Source: JARLFX01 sp036404255 (GTDB taxonomy: Bacteria > Acidobacteriota > Terriglobia > Terriglobales > Acidobacteriaceae). From it: 12,234 nt of DNA. Where the stretch lies: NCBI GenBank assembly GCA_036404255.1, contig DASWOP010000317.1:1-12234 (forward strand), written 5' to 3'. The position numbers and the translations under genes were made by a program. Under the pieces are notes generated by a model. The model was not told the DNA's origin. It saw only the letters and a list, made by a program, of their open reading frames with translations, and ran no database searches. Positions 6,630 to 12,064 of the stretch are shown here, in pieces. The first letter of the stretch is position 1, and each line of letters opens with the position of its first letter.

Positions 6630-8095
6630 CGAATTGCCGCTCCTGTCAGGGTCTCAAGGTGTACCAATGCTGTTTCGTGGTCCAGCAGTGTCTGGTGATA
6701 GTCATGTTCCATGTTCAGCAGGTCCAGCAGCGATGCCAGCACCGGCGCGAACTGTTGCTTGTCCGATTGATACGCCGACTGTTCCAGGTTGAAGGCCGCG
6801 CGGCCCTGCGGCAGCAGACCCTCGTTGTACTCCTTCAGTAGTTCCGTCGTGCTTGTGGCGGCAACGTAGTTCTTCTGCACATCGGCCATCTGCTGCTGCG
6901 CCTGTGCGTCCAGGTCGCGCTTGGATTTGTTCAGCATCTCCGTTGCCTGCGCCACTTCAGCATCCACGCGCTTGCGCCGCGGCAGCCGCATGCTCAGCGT
7001 CATCATGTAGTAATCGCGATAGTCGCTGCCGGTCTTCTGGTACTCATATGCCGCGGTGAAGTCAGGCTTGCGCTCCTGCTGTGCAGACTTCAGATCAGCC
7101 TCCTGCTTGCGTACCATCTGCGTGTCCACGTGGATCATGGGGTTGTGCTCTGCGATCAGCTCCTGCAGCTCATCTGCCGTGAAGCGCAGTGGGCTTGCCG
7201 TCAGCCGCTCGGGCACAATGTCCGGCGAACTCTGCGGCCTATGCAGCAGCTGCTTCATCTCCGTCTGCTCCTGGTCCATCTCCTGGTGGTGCATCGTCAT
7301 CTCGCGCAGCAGCTTGGTGTGCTCCAGTTGCGAGCGGATCACCTCCGCCTGGCTGCCCTGGCCCACGCTGTAGCGCGAGAGCACGCTCTGGATCATCGGC
7401 GTCAGCACCGCATCGTTCTCCTGCAGAATCGCGAGCGTCGCATCGTGATACGCCATCTGCAGATACAGCAGCTTCACCTGCTCCGCAATTCCGCTGCTCA
7501 CCGCGTCCATCTGCGCATGCTGCGTCTCGGCGTCGCGATTTGCGGCTTCGCCCTTCAGCCTGAGTTTGCCGGGGTAGGGAATATCCTGCGATGCTCCGAA
7601 ACCTATATACGCAAAGTCACTGTTGCTGAATCCAGCGAACGGCTTTGGACTGCCCACGCTGAAGGGCTGTACGGTAAAGACCGGATCGGGCAACGTAGTC
7701 ACCTGCTGCGCCATGTGCGTGGAAGCCTTCCACGCATGGCCCGCCGCCGCGATCTGCGGATTATTGGCCACCGCCTCCTCCACCAGTTGGGTCAGTGGTG
7801 TCGGCATGGCGGCCATGCCGCTCATAGCCTGTGCCTCTGCGAATATGCCGTTGGTTAGCGTGCAAAGCGCTGCCAGGTACAAAATCAGAGCAAATTTGCA
7901 GATGCTATGGGGGATACGGATGCGATGAAGTATGCGGTGGCTATGCAGGATCGTGCAGCGGCCATGCAGGATGAAGCCCCCGGCTTTAGCCGGGGGAGTG
8001 CGGGCTTCAGCCCGCACGGAACGCTGTGTCCACTGCAACAGGGGCTTTAGCCCCGGAAAGAACTTGCACCAACGCTGAAAATACTCTGACTTCAT
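6626..8095 (-). CDS. cusC: TolC/CusC-like outer-membrane efflux channel with abnormally long N-terminal leader
   Basis: The 489-aa protein fits the outer-membrane factor family: LVEEAVANNPQIAAAGHAWK (104-123), SQDIPYPGKLRLKGEAA (169-185), long alpha-helical barrel repeats with RYSVGQGSQAEVIRSQLE (241-258), a second repeat with AEHNPMI (315-321), MTLSMRLP (365-372) and a coiled-coil end. The best signal peptide is internal: hydrophobic core about 68-84, cleavage near AEAQA (86-90). The mature N terminus then starts MSGMAAM, which is Met-rich. There is no lipobox, unlike E. coli CusC. Residues about 14-43 are encoded by a palindromic repeat element. I chose ATG 8095 because AGGAG (8104-8108) lies 8 nt upstream; the in-frame ATG at 8143 has no such site. 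No in-frame ATG exists between the repeat and the hydrophobic core. The stop overlaps the adaptor start by 4 bp. Function as the exit duct of the pump is firm; secretion with this leader is inference. Confidence 0.9.
   Translation of the reverse strand: MKSEYFQRWCKFFPGLKPLLQWTQRSVRAEARTPPAKAGGFILHGRCTILHSHRILHRIRIPHSICKFALILYLAALCTLTNGIFAEAQAMSGMAAMPTPLTQLVEEAVANNPQIAAAGHAWKASTHMAQQVTTLPDPVFTVQPFSVGSPKPFAGFSNSDFAYIGFGASQDIPYPGKLRLKGEAANRDAETQHAQMDAVSSGIAEQVKLLYLQMAYHDATLAILQENDAVLTPMIQSVLSRYSVGQGSQAEVIRSQLEHTKLLREMTMHHQEMDQEQTEMKQLLHRPQSSPDIVPERLTASPLRFTADELQELIAEHNPMIHVDTQMVRKQEADLKSAQQERKPDFTAAYEYQKTGSDYRDYYMMTLSMRLPRRKRVDAEVAQATEMLNKSKRDLDAQAQQQMADVQKNYVAATSTTELLKEYNEGLLPQGRAAFNLEQSAYQSDKQQFAPVLASLLDLLNMEHDYHQTLLDHETALVHLETLTGAAIR
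7900..7976 (-). repeat. Degenerate short direct repeats encoding ILH-type units in the channel leader
   Basis: On the plus strand ATGCAGGAT occurs at 7943-7951 and 7964-7972, 21 bp apart, and GATGAAG occurs at 7924-7930 and 7970-7976. In the channel frame this gives the recurring units ILHGRCT, ILHSHR, ILHRIR and IPHSI (residues about 42-65), a His/Arg-rich n-region just before the hydrophobic signal core. The spacing is a multiple of three, so the frame is preserved. The units are imperfect and the boundaries are approximate. Confidence 0.5.
7977..8054. repeat. Palindromic REP-like repeat element with three hairpins, inside the channel gene leader
   Basis: Three perfect hairpins lie in a row: CCCCCGGC-TTTA-GCCGGGGG (7977-7996), GTGCGGGC-TTCA-GCCCGCAC (7998-8017) and GGGGC-TTTA-GCCCC (8041-8054). 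They share the GC-TTYA-GC core and 4-nt loop. The first two are separated by one base and the third by 23 bases. This looks like the dispersed 'gggctttagccc' palindromes found in many copies in some bacterial genomes; that is recall, and copy number cannot be seen in one window. On the minus strand it stays open in the channel frame and encodes a Pro/Ala/Lys/Arg-rich stretch. Confidence 0.75.
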
Positions 8096-8103
8096 GGGAA
8101 ATA

Positions 8104-8108
8104 CTCCT
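8104..8108 (-). promoter_or_regulatory. Ribosome binding site that fixes the channel gene start at 8095
   Basis: Read on the minus strand, AGGAG is followed by 8 nt and then ATG at 8095. This favours MKSEYF as the true N terminus over the upstream in-frame ATG at 8143, which would add 16 residues and has no comparable site. Confidence 0.8.
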
Positions 8109-8123
8109 GTCTCGATATCAATT

Positions 8124-8151
8124 CCGGCACGAGCACACGTCACCGTGCCGG
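8124..8151 (-). other. Intercistronic hairpin between the small Cys-rich gene and the channel gene
   Basis: CCGGCACG (8124-8131) and CGTGCCGG (8144-8151) are perfect 8-bp arms around a 12-nt loop in the 84-bp gap between two operon genes. An overlapping alternative pairing exists: ACGAGC (8129-8134) with GCTCGT (8151-8156). No T-run follows on the minus strand, so a full terminator is unlikely. It could be an mRNA processing or stability element that sets different levels of the small protein and the pump. The structure is seen; the role is inferred. Confidence 0.5.
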
Positions 8152-8179
8152 CTCGTAGGAGAGTGCGAGTGTGGAGCGA

Positions 8180-8545
8180 TCAGATTCTGAGAACGGAGAG
8201 GGTACTGGGTGGTAACAGAGGCGGCAGCGTGCCCGCTTGTACAAACGATGCAGCCGTCAGCGAAGGTGCCTCCAGCGCATAGGTCGCCATGGCAGCCAGC
8301 GCCACCTGGCGCAGCTCAACGCTCGTTACGTTGACTGCAGCGTACGGCGTATTCTGCTCCGGCGCTGCATGGCAGCATGAGCTCGAAGCCGGCATCCGCA
8401 GATGCGCGCATGATGTCTTCATCAAGTGGCAGCACGCATGCGCCGGCGTAGCGGTCTGTGCCCCTGCGATCATGCATGGCATCGCCGGAGCAACACTGAG
8501 CATGAGCAGAAGAACCACTGCCGCGAATTGGAACGGGCTTCGCAT
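8180..8545 (-). CDS. Small secreted Cys/His-rich protein, first gene of the efflux operon, function unknown
   Basis: The 121-aa product begins MRSPFQFAAVVLLLML, a classical signal peptide with likely cleavage around residues 20-32. The mature N-terminal half has cysteines at 24, 38, 39, 46, 57 and 58 and histidines at 37, 40, 48 and 59, arranged as HACCHLM and SSSCCHAA around TSCAHLRMP, with M42 and M51 nearby. The rest is Ala/Leu-rich and ends PPSTLSVLRI. The two CCH motifs suggest thiolate/imidazole metal binding in the periplasm. It lies 84 bp upstream of the channel gene, where a periplasmic metallochaperone may occur in related operons, but it shows no CusF-like OB-fold signature. The start is chosen because the signal peptide begins there; the upstream ribosome binding site is weak. 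I do not recognise a named family; a metal sensor, scavenger or chaperone role is inference. Confidence 0.72.
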   Translation of the reverse strand: MRSPFQFAAVVLLLMLSVAPAMPCMIAGAQTATPAHACCHLMKTSCAHLRMPASSSCCHAAPEQNTPYAAVNVTSVELRQVALAAMATYALEAPSLTAASFVQAGTLPPLLPPSTLSVLRI

Positions 8546-8585
8546 CGTCTACGTATCAACATAATTGTTGCATACCGCAAACCTT

Positions 8586-8599
8586 GTGACGGACGTCAC
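8586..8599. promoter_or_regulatory. Inverted repeat GTGAC-N4-GTCAC about 40 bp upstream of the efflux operon's first gene
   Basis: The arms are perfect and 5 bp long with a GGAC spacer, lying 41 bp upstream of ATG 8545. The position would suit an operator or activator site for the efflux operon. Arms this short can occur by chance, so the assignment is weak. Confidence 0.3.
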
Positions 8600-8836
8600 C
8601 GCTCTCGCACCCCTATCCTCTCCACGGAAACCCATAGCGTCCATAAGGAACCCCTGCACTGTCCAGGCAAACACCGTGCGTCGTCCAGGAGCTGTCCACA
8701 AAACATCCCTGGAAAAAATACGAAAAACTAAACTTTCTCCGGCTACTTTGGCGTAGTTTCTATCCAAAACCGCTACGATTAATACAGAAAGTAAATTTCT
8801 TGGTCGCTGGATCACTCTCTTAACCCATTGCGAATG

Positions 8837-8915
8837 AAATATTTACCCGTAAATATCTTGTTTTGAAATATTTAGCGGTTATGCTCTGTGTAAGTGACTG
8901 TAAATAAAATATTTA
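8837..8915. promoter_or_regulatory. Three-copy AAATATTTA motif cluster, candidate operator array
   Basis: AAATATTTA occurs at 8837-8845, 8866-8874 and 8907-8915, each flanked alike (TGAAATATTTAcCcG, TGAAATATTTAGCGG, TAAAATATTTAGCAA). The first copy is part of a perfect 8-bp-arm palindrome, ATATTTAC-CC-GTAAATAT (8839-8856), and GTAAATA recurs at 8900-8906. The start-to-start spacings are 29 and 41 bp. The cluster lies between divergent genes, so it could bind a repressor, an activator or a nucleoid protein, or supply AT-rich UP-type promoter elements. The binding factor is unknown. Confidence 0.5.
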
Positions 8916-8982
8916 GCAAAACGATAGGAAGAGGGGTACCTACAGTCGAAAGCTGAGCGGCTAGTTGTTGGATGGGCTACCG

Positions 8983-9003
8983 TCTCACAGTGTGAGATAT
9001 AAA
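8983..9003 (+). promoter_or_regulatory. 15-bp palindrome abutting a TATAAA box, probable operator/promoter of the cupin gene
   Basis: TCTCACA-G-TGTGAGA (8983-8997) is a perfect odd palindrome immediately followed by TATAAA (8998-9003), about 97 bp before the cupin ATG. The palindrome would fill part of the -10/-35 spacer, as for a repressor or a spacer-binding activator. No good -35 box is found 16-18 bp upstream; TTGTTG at 8965-8970 is too far. The regulator is not in the window. Confidence 0.5.
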
Positions 9004-9088
9004 AGACGTTCTGTTTGCCAAATCCGTATTGGTGCGGCGACAATGCCGCTGACTTGTCGGAGCAATTTTCGCCGTCCTGAAAAGTCGC

Positions 9089-9094
9089 AAGGAG
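9089..9094 (+). promoter_or_regulatory. Ribosome binding site that fixes the cupin start at 9100
   Basis: AAGGAG is followed by AAACG and ATG 9100. The open frame extends back to a TTG at 8965, but that extension crosses the palindrome and TATAAA box and encodes nothing cupin-like, so the shorter start is preferred. Confidence 0.8.
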
Positions 9095-9099
9095 AAACG

Positions 9100-9438
9100 A
9101 TGTCGTCCAGAATAATCAAGGTCTACTCGTCCAACAATGAGAGCATGTCTGTTCCGGAGCCCGGTCTGCGCCGTCAGGTCATGTCGTACACGCCCAGCAT
9201 GATGCTCATCCGCCACACCATGGTGAAGGGGTGGGTGGGAAGCCGGCACAGCCATCCGCATGAGCAGATGGTGTATGTAATCAGCGGACGCATCGTCTTT
9301 GAATATCCCGGCAACATTCTGGAAGCGGGGCCGGGCGACAGCTTCATCGTGCCGGGGGGCGTGGAGCACCAGGCCCGTGCCACGGAAGACTCTGAGGTGC
9401 TGGATATTTTTACCCCGATGCGCGAAGACTACGCATAG
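9100..9438 (+). CDS. Single-domain cupin protein (KdgF-like metal-binding fold)
   Basis: The 112-aa protein is essentially one conserved beta-barrel. Cupin motif 1 is G47-SRHSHPHEQMVYVISG63, with H50, H52/H54 and Q56 as likely metal ligands. Motif 2 is PGDSFIVPGGVEH (78-90), with H90 as the last ligand. The HSHPHEQ pattern is close to small cupins such as KdgF (uronate-related) and many uncharacterised cupins, so the substrate cannot be named. There is no signal peptide, so it is cytosolic. It is monocistronic by context: its own candidate promoter upstream, a strong terminator 33 bp after the stop, and a divergent metal-efflux operon. Shared control with the efflux operon through the intergenic region is possible but unproven. 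Confidence 0.88.
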   Translation: MSSRIIKVYSSNNESMSVPEPGLRRQVMSYTPSMMLIRHTMVKGWVGSRHSHPHEQMVYVISGRIVFEYPGNILEAGPGDSFIVPGGVEHQARATEDSEVLDIFTPMREDYA

Positions 9439-9761
9439 CGGGAAGCAGCTATAGAACGCGCGAATCGATGACGGGGACAGAAGAGGTGACTCTTCCGTTC
9501 CCGTTTGTTTTTCTGCACTTGACGCAGCATTTACATGCCGCAAATCTGCGTGTCGTAAGCACTGTTCCGGTTGTGATAGCATGCCTCTTCCCCGGAATGC
9601 GGATTGCTGTGCGCTTTGAAACGCGCGTTGGCATCGGTGGCATCCAGGCCACCACATCGCGTCGAGACGGATCCACAGAATCCAGCCATGGAAGTGCCAT
9701 ACTGTGCGATCTGTAAGTCACAGACAACTCGGCAAACTCACACACAAGAGGGAGTTCAGCG
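9439..9761 (+). other. Intergenic region (323 bp) between cupin and EF-G-like genes
   Basis: After the terminator (9471-9512) I see no gene. Weak candidates for the EF-G-like promoter are TTGACG (9519-9524), which lacks a good -10 at normal spacing, and an extended -10 TGcCATACT (9695-9703) without a clear -35. Small inverted repeats occur: GGTGGC-ATCCAG-GCCACC (9636-9653) and TCTGT-AAGTC-ACAGA (9710-9724). The ribosome binding site GAGGGAG (9748-9754) precedes ATG 9762 by 7 nt. Confidence 0.6.
9471..9512 (+). terminator. Rho-independent terminator of the cupin gene
   Basis: A 15-bp stem (9471-9485 with 9490-9504) with one G-T wobble and one A-C mismatch closes a GTGA tetraloop, and is followed by TTGTTTTT (9505-9512). 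It is the best intrinsic terminator in the window and separates the cupin transcript from the EF-G-like gene. Confidence 0.88.
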
Positions 9762-11915
9762 ATGAAAACCTATATTGGAAGGGATGTCCGCAACGTAGCT
9801 GTAGTGGGGCATGCGCACAGCGGTAAGACAACTCTGATCTCCGCTCTGCTGCATGCCGCGAAGATGACGCCTGCTATGGGACGCGTGGACGATGGGTCTG
9901 CCGTTACCGCGTACGACGAAGAAGAGGTGGCGCGCCGTACTACGATGTCAAACGCCGTCGCATTTGCGGAGTGGAACGGCACCAAGATCAATCTGGTCGA
10001 TACGCCCGGCTTTCATATGTTCCTACATGATGCGCGCGCAGCAATGCTGCCTGTGGAAGCAGCGCTGGTGATTGTGAATTCACAGGCTGGTGCCGAAGCC
10101 GGCACGGACCGGGTATGGAAGTTTGCTGACGAGTTGAAGTTGCCGCGGGTGGTGGTCATCAATCAGCTTGACCATCCCAAGGCCGGTGACGCCGCCGAAC
10201 GGGAGCGGATGTTTGAGACTCTGCAGCAGAAGTGGGGCCGTCAGGTTTCGCGGCTGCAACTGCCCATCGTGGATGGAGAAGGCTTTCATGGCGTGATCGA
10301 TCTGGTCACGATGAAGGCATTTCTCTATCAACCGGACGGAGACGGTCACGGCGCTGCTGGAGAGATTCCCGCAGCACTGCAGGCCGATGCAACTGCCGCG
10401 CACGAAGCGTTAGTTGAGTTAGTAGCCGAAGGCAAAGACGATCTGATGGAAGAATTTTTCCGCGAAGGCACCATTCCGGAGGAGCACCTGATTGCCGCGC
10501 TGCATGAAGCAATTCGCGAAGACCGTATCTTTCCGGTTCTCTATACGAGCGGCTTGCGAAATGTGGGGAGCGATCATCTACTGGATTTCCTGCAGGTGTA
10601 TACGCCTGCGCCCACGGAACGTGAACCAATTGCTGCTCGAGCGAAACTGCAGTTGGTAGCGGTGAATGGCGGTGACCACAGCGATGAGGATGCTGAACAT
10701 GCAACGGTTACGAGACGCATCGACGACAAGGAACCACTGGCTCTCTATGTTTTCAAGACGATGACAGATACATTCACCGGAAGAATTTCATTCTTCAAGG
10801 TGGTGAGTGGCGTGCTCAGGACCAACGCGTCCGTGCAGAACTACAGTCGGCGTGAGAACGAGGTGTTGCCGCATCTCTACATCATGCAGGGACGCAAGCC
10901 AGTAGAGGTGCAGGAGTTGCACGCGGGCGATCTGGGCGCAGCAGTTAAGCTGCGTGTCACGTTGACTGGTGACACACTGGGTGATAAGTCGCGCGAGATA
11001 TTTGTGGAACCGGTTACCATGCCTGAGCCGGCAATGACTTACGCTATTGAGCCGCGCACACGCGCCGACGAAGACAAACTGGCGCCCGCTCTACACAAGC
11101 TGATGGAAGACGATTCCATGGTGCGCTTCTTCCGTGACCCGCAGACCAACGAATTTCTGGTAGCGGGTGCAGGGCAACCGCATATTGAGGCAATCGTCTC
11201 CAAACTAAATCGCCGCTATCACACCAGCGTGATTCTAAAGGCGCCAAAGGTGCCTTATCGCGAGACCGTGCGCGGGCGGGCGGAGGCGCAGGGTCGCCAC
11301 AAGAAGCAGACCGGTGGCCATGGGCAATTCGGTGATTGCAAGCTGCGTATCGAAGCACAGCCGCGCGGCACAGGCGTTGTGTTCGAGAACGAAATATTCG
11401 GCGGTGCGATTCCGCGGCAGTATGTTCCGGCAGTGGAGAAGGGCGTTCGTGAGTCGGCGGCGCGCGGTTATCTGGCGGGCTATCCAGTGACTGACATCAA
11501 GGTTACGGTCTTCGACGGCAGCTATCATGATGTAGATTCCAGCGAAATGTCGTTCAAGATGGCAGCTCGGCTTGCCTTCCGCAAGTGCATGGAACAGGCG
11601 AAGCCTGCGTTGCTGGAACCCGTGATGCGCGTGGAGATCGAGGCGCCAGATGAGTTTGCCGGAGCGCTGATGGGCGACCTGGCAGGAAGGCGGGGCCGTG
11701 TGCAGGGCATGGATAGTGGCGCATCGGGAACATTGATCCGCGCCGAAGTGCCCATGGCGGAGATCCTGAGTTACAGCACCACGCTTACGTCGCTTACCCA
11801 GGGCCGGGGCAGCTTCCGCATGGAGATGGGCCACTATGATCTGGTGCCGCAGGTTGTGGCGGACAAGATTCTGGCGGATGCAAAACGTCCGGTGGAGGAA
11901 GATTCTGAGGAGTGA
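9762..11915 (+). CDS. Elongation factor G-like translational GTPase (EF-G paralogue)
   Basis: The 717-aa protein has all five EF-G domains. The GTPase domain (1-280) shows P-loop G16-HAHSGKTT24, a switch I variant VARRTTMS, and DTPG at 80-83. The G4 motif is NQLD (134-137) where EF-G normally has NKMD, and the G5 region is YTSG (261-264) instead of SAL/SAF. Domain II is near 323-415 (LALYVFKTMTDTFTGRISFFKVVSG), domain III carries AIEPRTRADEDKLAPAL, domain IV carries KKQTGGHGQFGDCKL, and domain V ends with GRRGRVQGMD and LTSLTQGRGSF. This matches the EF-G-like/EF-G-2 (FusA2-type) group found beside a housekeeping EF-G; the role of that group is poorly understood. It lies alone, not with rpsL/rpsG/tuf, which supports a paralogue rather than the essential fusA. 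It is not a Tet(M)-type protein. GTP binding should be confirmed given the altered G4/G5. Confidence 0.92.
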   Translation: MKTYIGRDVRNVAVVGHAHSGKTTLISALLHAAKMTPAMGRVDDGSAVTAYDEEEVARRTTMSNAVAFAEWNGTKINLVDTPGFHMFLHDARAAMLPVEAALVIVNSQAGAEAGTDRVWKFADELKLPRVVVINQLDHPKAGDAAERERMFETLQQKWGRQVSRLQLPIVDGEGFHGVIDLVTMKAFLYQPDGDGHGAAGEIPAALQADATAAHEALVELVAEGKDDLMEEFFREGTIPEEHLIAALHEAIREDRIFPVLYTSGLRNVGSDHLLDFLQVYTPAPTEREPIAARAKLQLVAVNGGDHSDEDAEHATVTRRIDDKEPLALYVFKTMTDTFTGRISFFKVVSGVLRTNASVQNYSRRENEVLPHLYIMQGRKPVEVQELHAGDLGAAVKLRVTLTGDTLGDKSREIFVEPVTMPEPAMTYAIEPRTRADEDKLAPALHKLMEDDSMVRFFRDPQTNEFLVAGAGQPHIEAIVSKLNRRYHTSVILKAPKVPYRETVRGRAEAQGRHKKQTGGHGQFGDCKLRIEAQPRGTGVVFENEIFGGAIPRQYVPAVEKGVRESAARGYLAGYPVTDIKVTVFDGSYHDVDSSEMSFKMAARLAFRKCMEQAKPALLEPVMRVEIEAPDEFAGALMGDLAGRRGRVQGMDSGASGTLIRAEVPMAEILSYSTTLTSLTQGRGSFRMEMGHYDLVPQVVADKILADAKRPVEEDSEE

Positions 11916-12013
11916 TTCAGCGGGTGCGTGCGTGATCGTTTCTTTGTTCTGAAGGAGATAAGAGAAGGGCTGCATGAGGTGGAAAAGTATTTGGGGGAGA
12001 GGCAATATCTTCG

Positions 12014-12043
12014 TTGACCGTCGTCACCTCACGTGCGTAATAT
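12014..12043 (+). promoter_or_regulatory. Sigma-70-type promoter for the CBS-domain gene
   Basis: TTGACC (12014-12019) and TAATAT (12038-12043) are separated by 18 bp. Initiation near 12049-12051 would leave a leader of about 15 nt that still contains the ribosome binding site GAGGTG (12054-12059). It is the best promoter match in the window. Confidence 0.65.
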
Positions 12044-12064
12044 TCGATGCTCCGAGGTGCTTTT

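Larger units (their letters stand above)
8546..9099. other. Divergent intergenic region (554 bp) between the efflux operon and the cupin gene
   Basis: No convincing gene lies here. The half next to the efflux operon (8546-8760) has ordinary base composition and contains the inverted repeat GTGAC-GGAC-GTCAC (8586-8599). The middle (about 8760-8930) is conspicuously AT-rich and holds three AAATATTTA motifs. The half next to the cupin gene holds a 15-bp palindrome beside TATAAA. I found no minus-strand sigma-70 promoter with good matches in both boxes for the efflux operon, which would fit an activator-dependent promoter. No regulator gene for the operon is in the window. Confidence 0.7.

Noticed and set aside
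8096..8143. Sixteen-residue N-terminal extension of the channel protein from ATG 8143
   Set aside because: The start at 8095 has AGGAG at good spacing, while 8143 has none and would begin inside the intercistronic hairpin.
8180..8545. Small Cys-rich protein as a CusF or heavy-metal-associated (HMA) chaperone
   Set aside because: No CusF Trp/Met signature, no GMxCxxC motif; the two CCH motifs fit neither family, so it is left unnamed.
8549..8815. Minus-strand open frame (88 codons) upstream of the small Cys-rich gene
   Set aside because: No recognisable domain, no signal peptide and no good ribosome binding site; it covers the probable efflux-operon promoter region and is likely chance.
8896..8947. 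GACTGTA (8896-8902) and TACAGTC (8941-8947) inverted pair
   Set aside because: The 7-bp arms are 38 nt apart with no supporting context; likely chance in this AT-rich stretch.
8965..9099. Forty-five-residue N-terminal extension of the cupin from a TTG
   Set aside because: It overlaps the palindrome and the -10-like box, is not cupin-like, and a strong AAGGAG precedes ATG 9100.
8977..9657. Minus-strand open frame (226 codons) across the cupin gene
   Set aside because: It runs through the cupin gene in antisense, the palindrome/TATAAA region and the terminator, and its translation is Arg/His-rich without domains.
9468..9716. Plus-strand open frame (82 codons) between cupin and EF-G-like genes
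   Set aside because: Its first codons lie inside the terminator stem, it lacks a ribosome binding site, and the translation resembles no protein I know.
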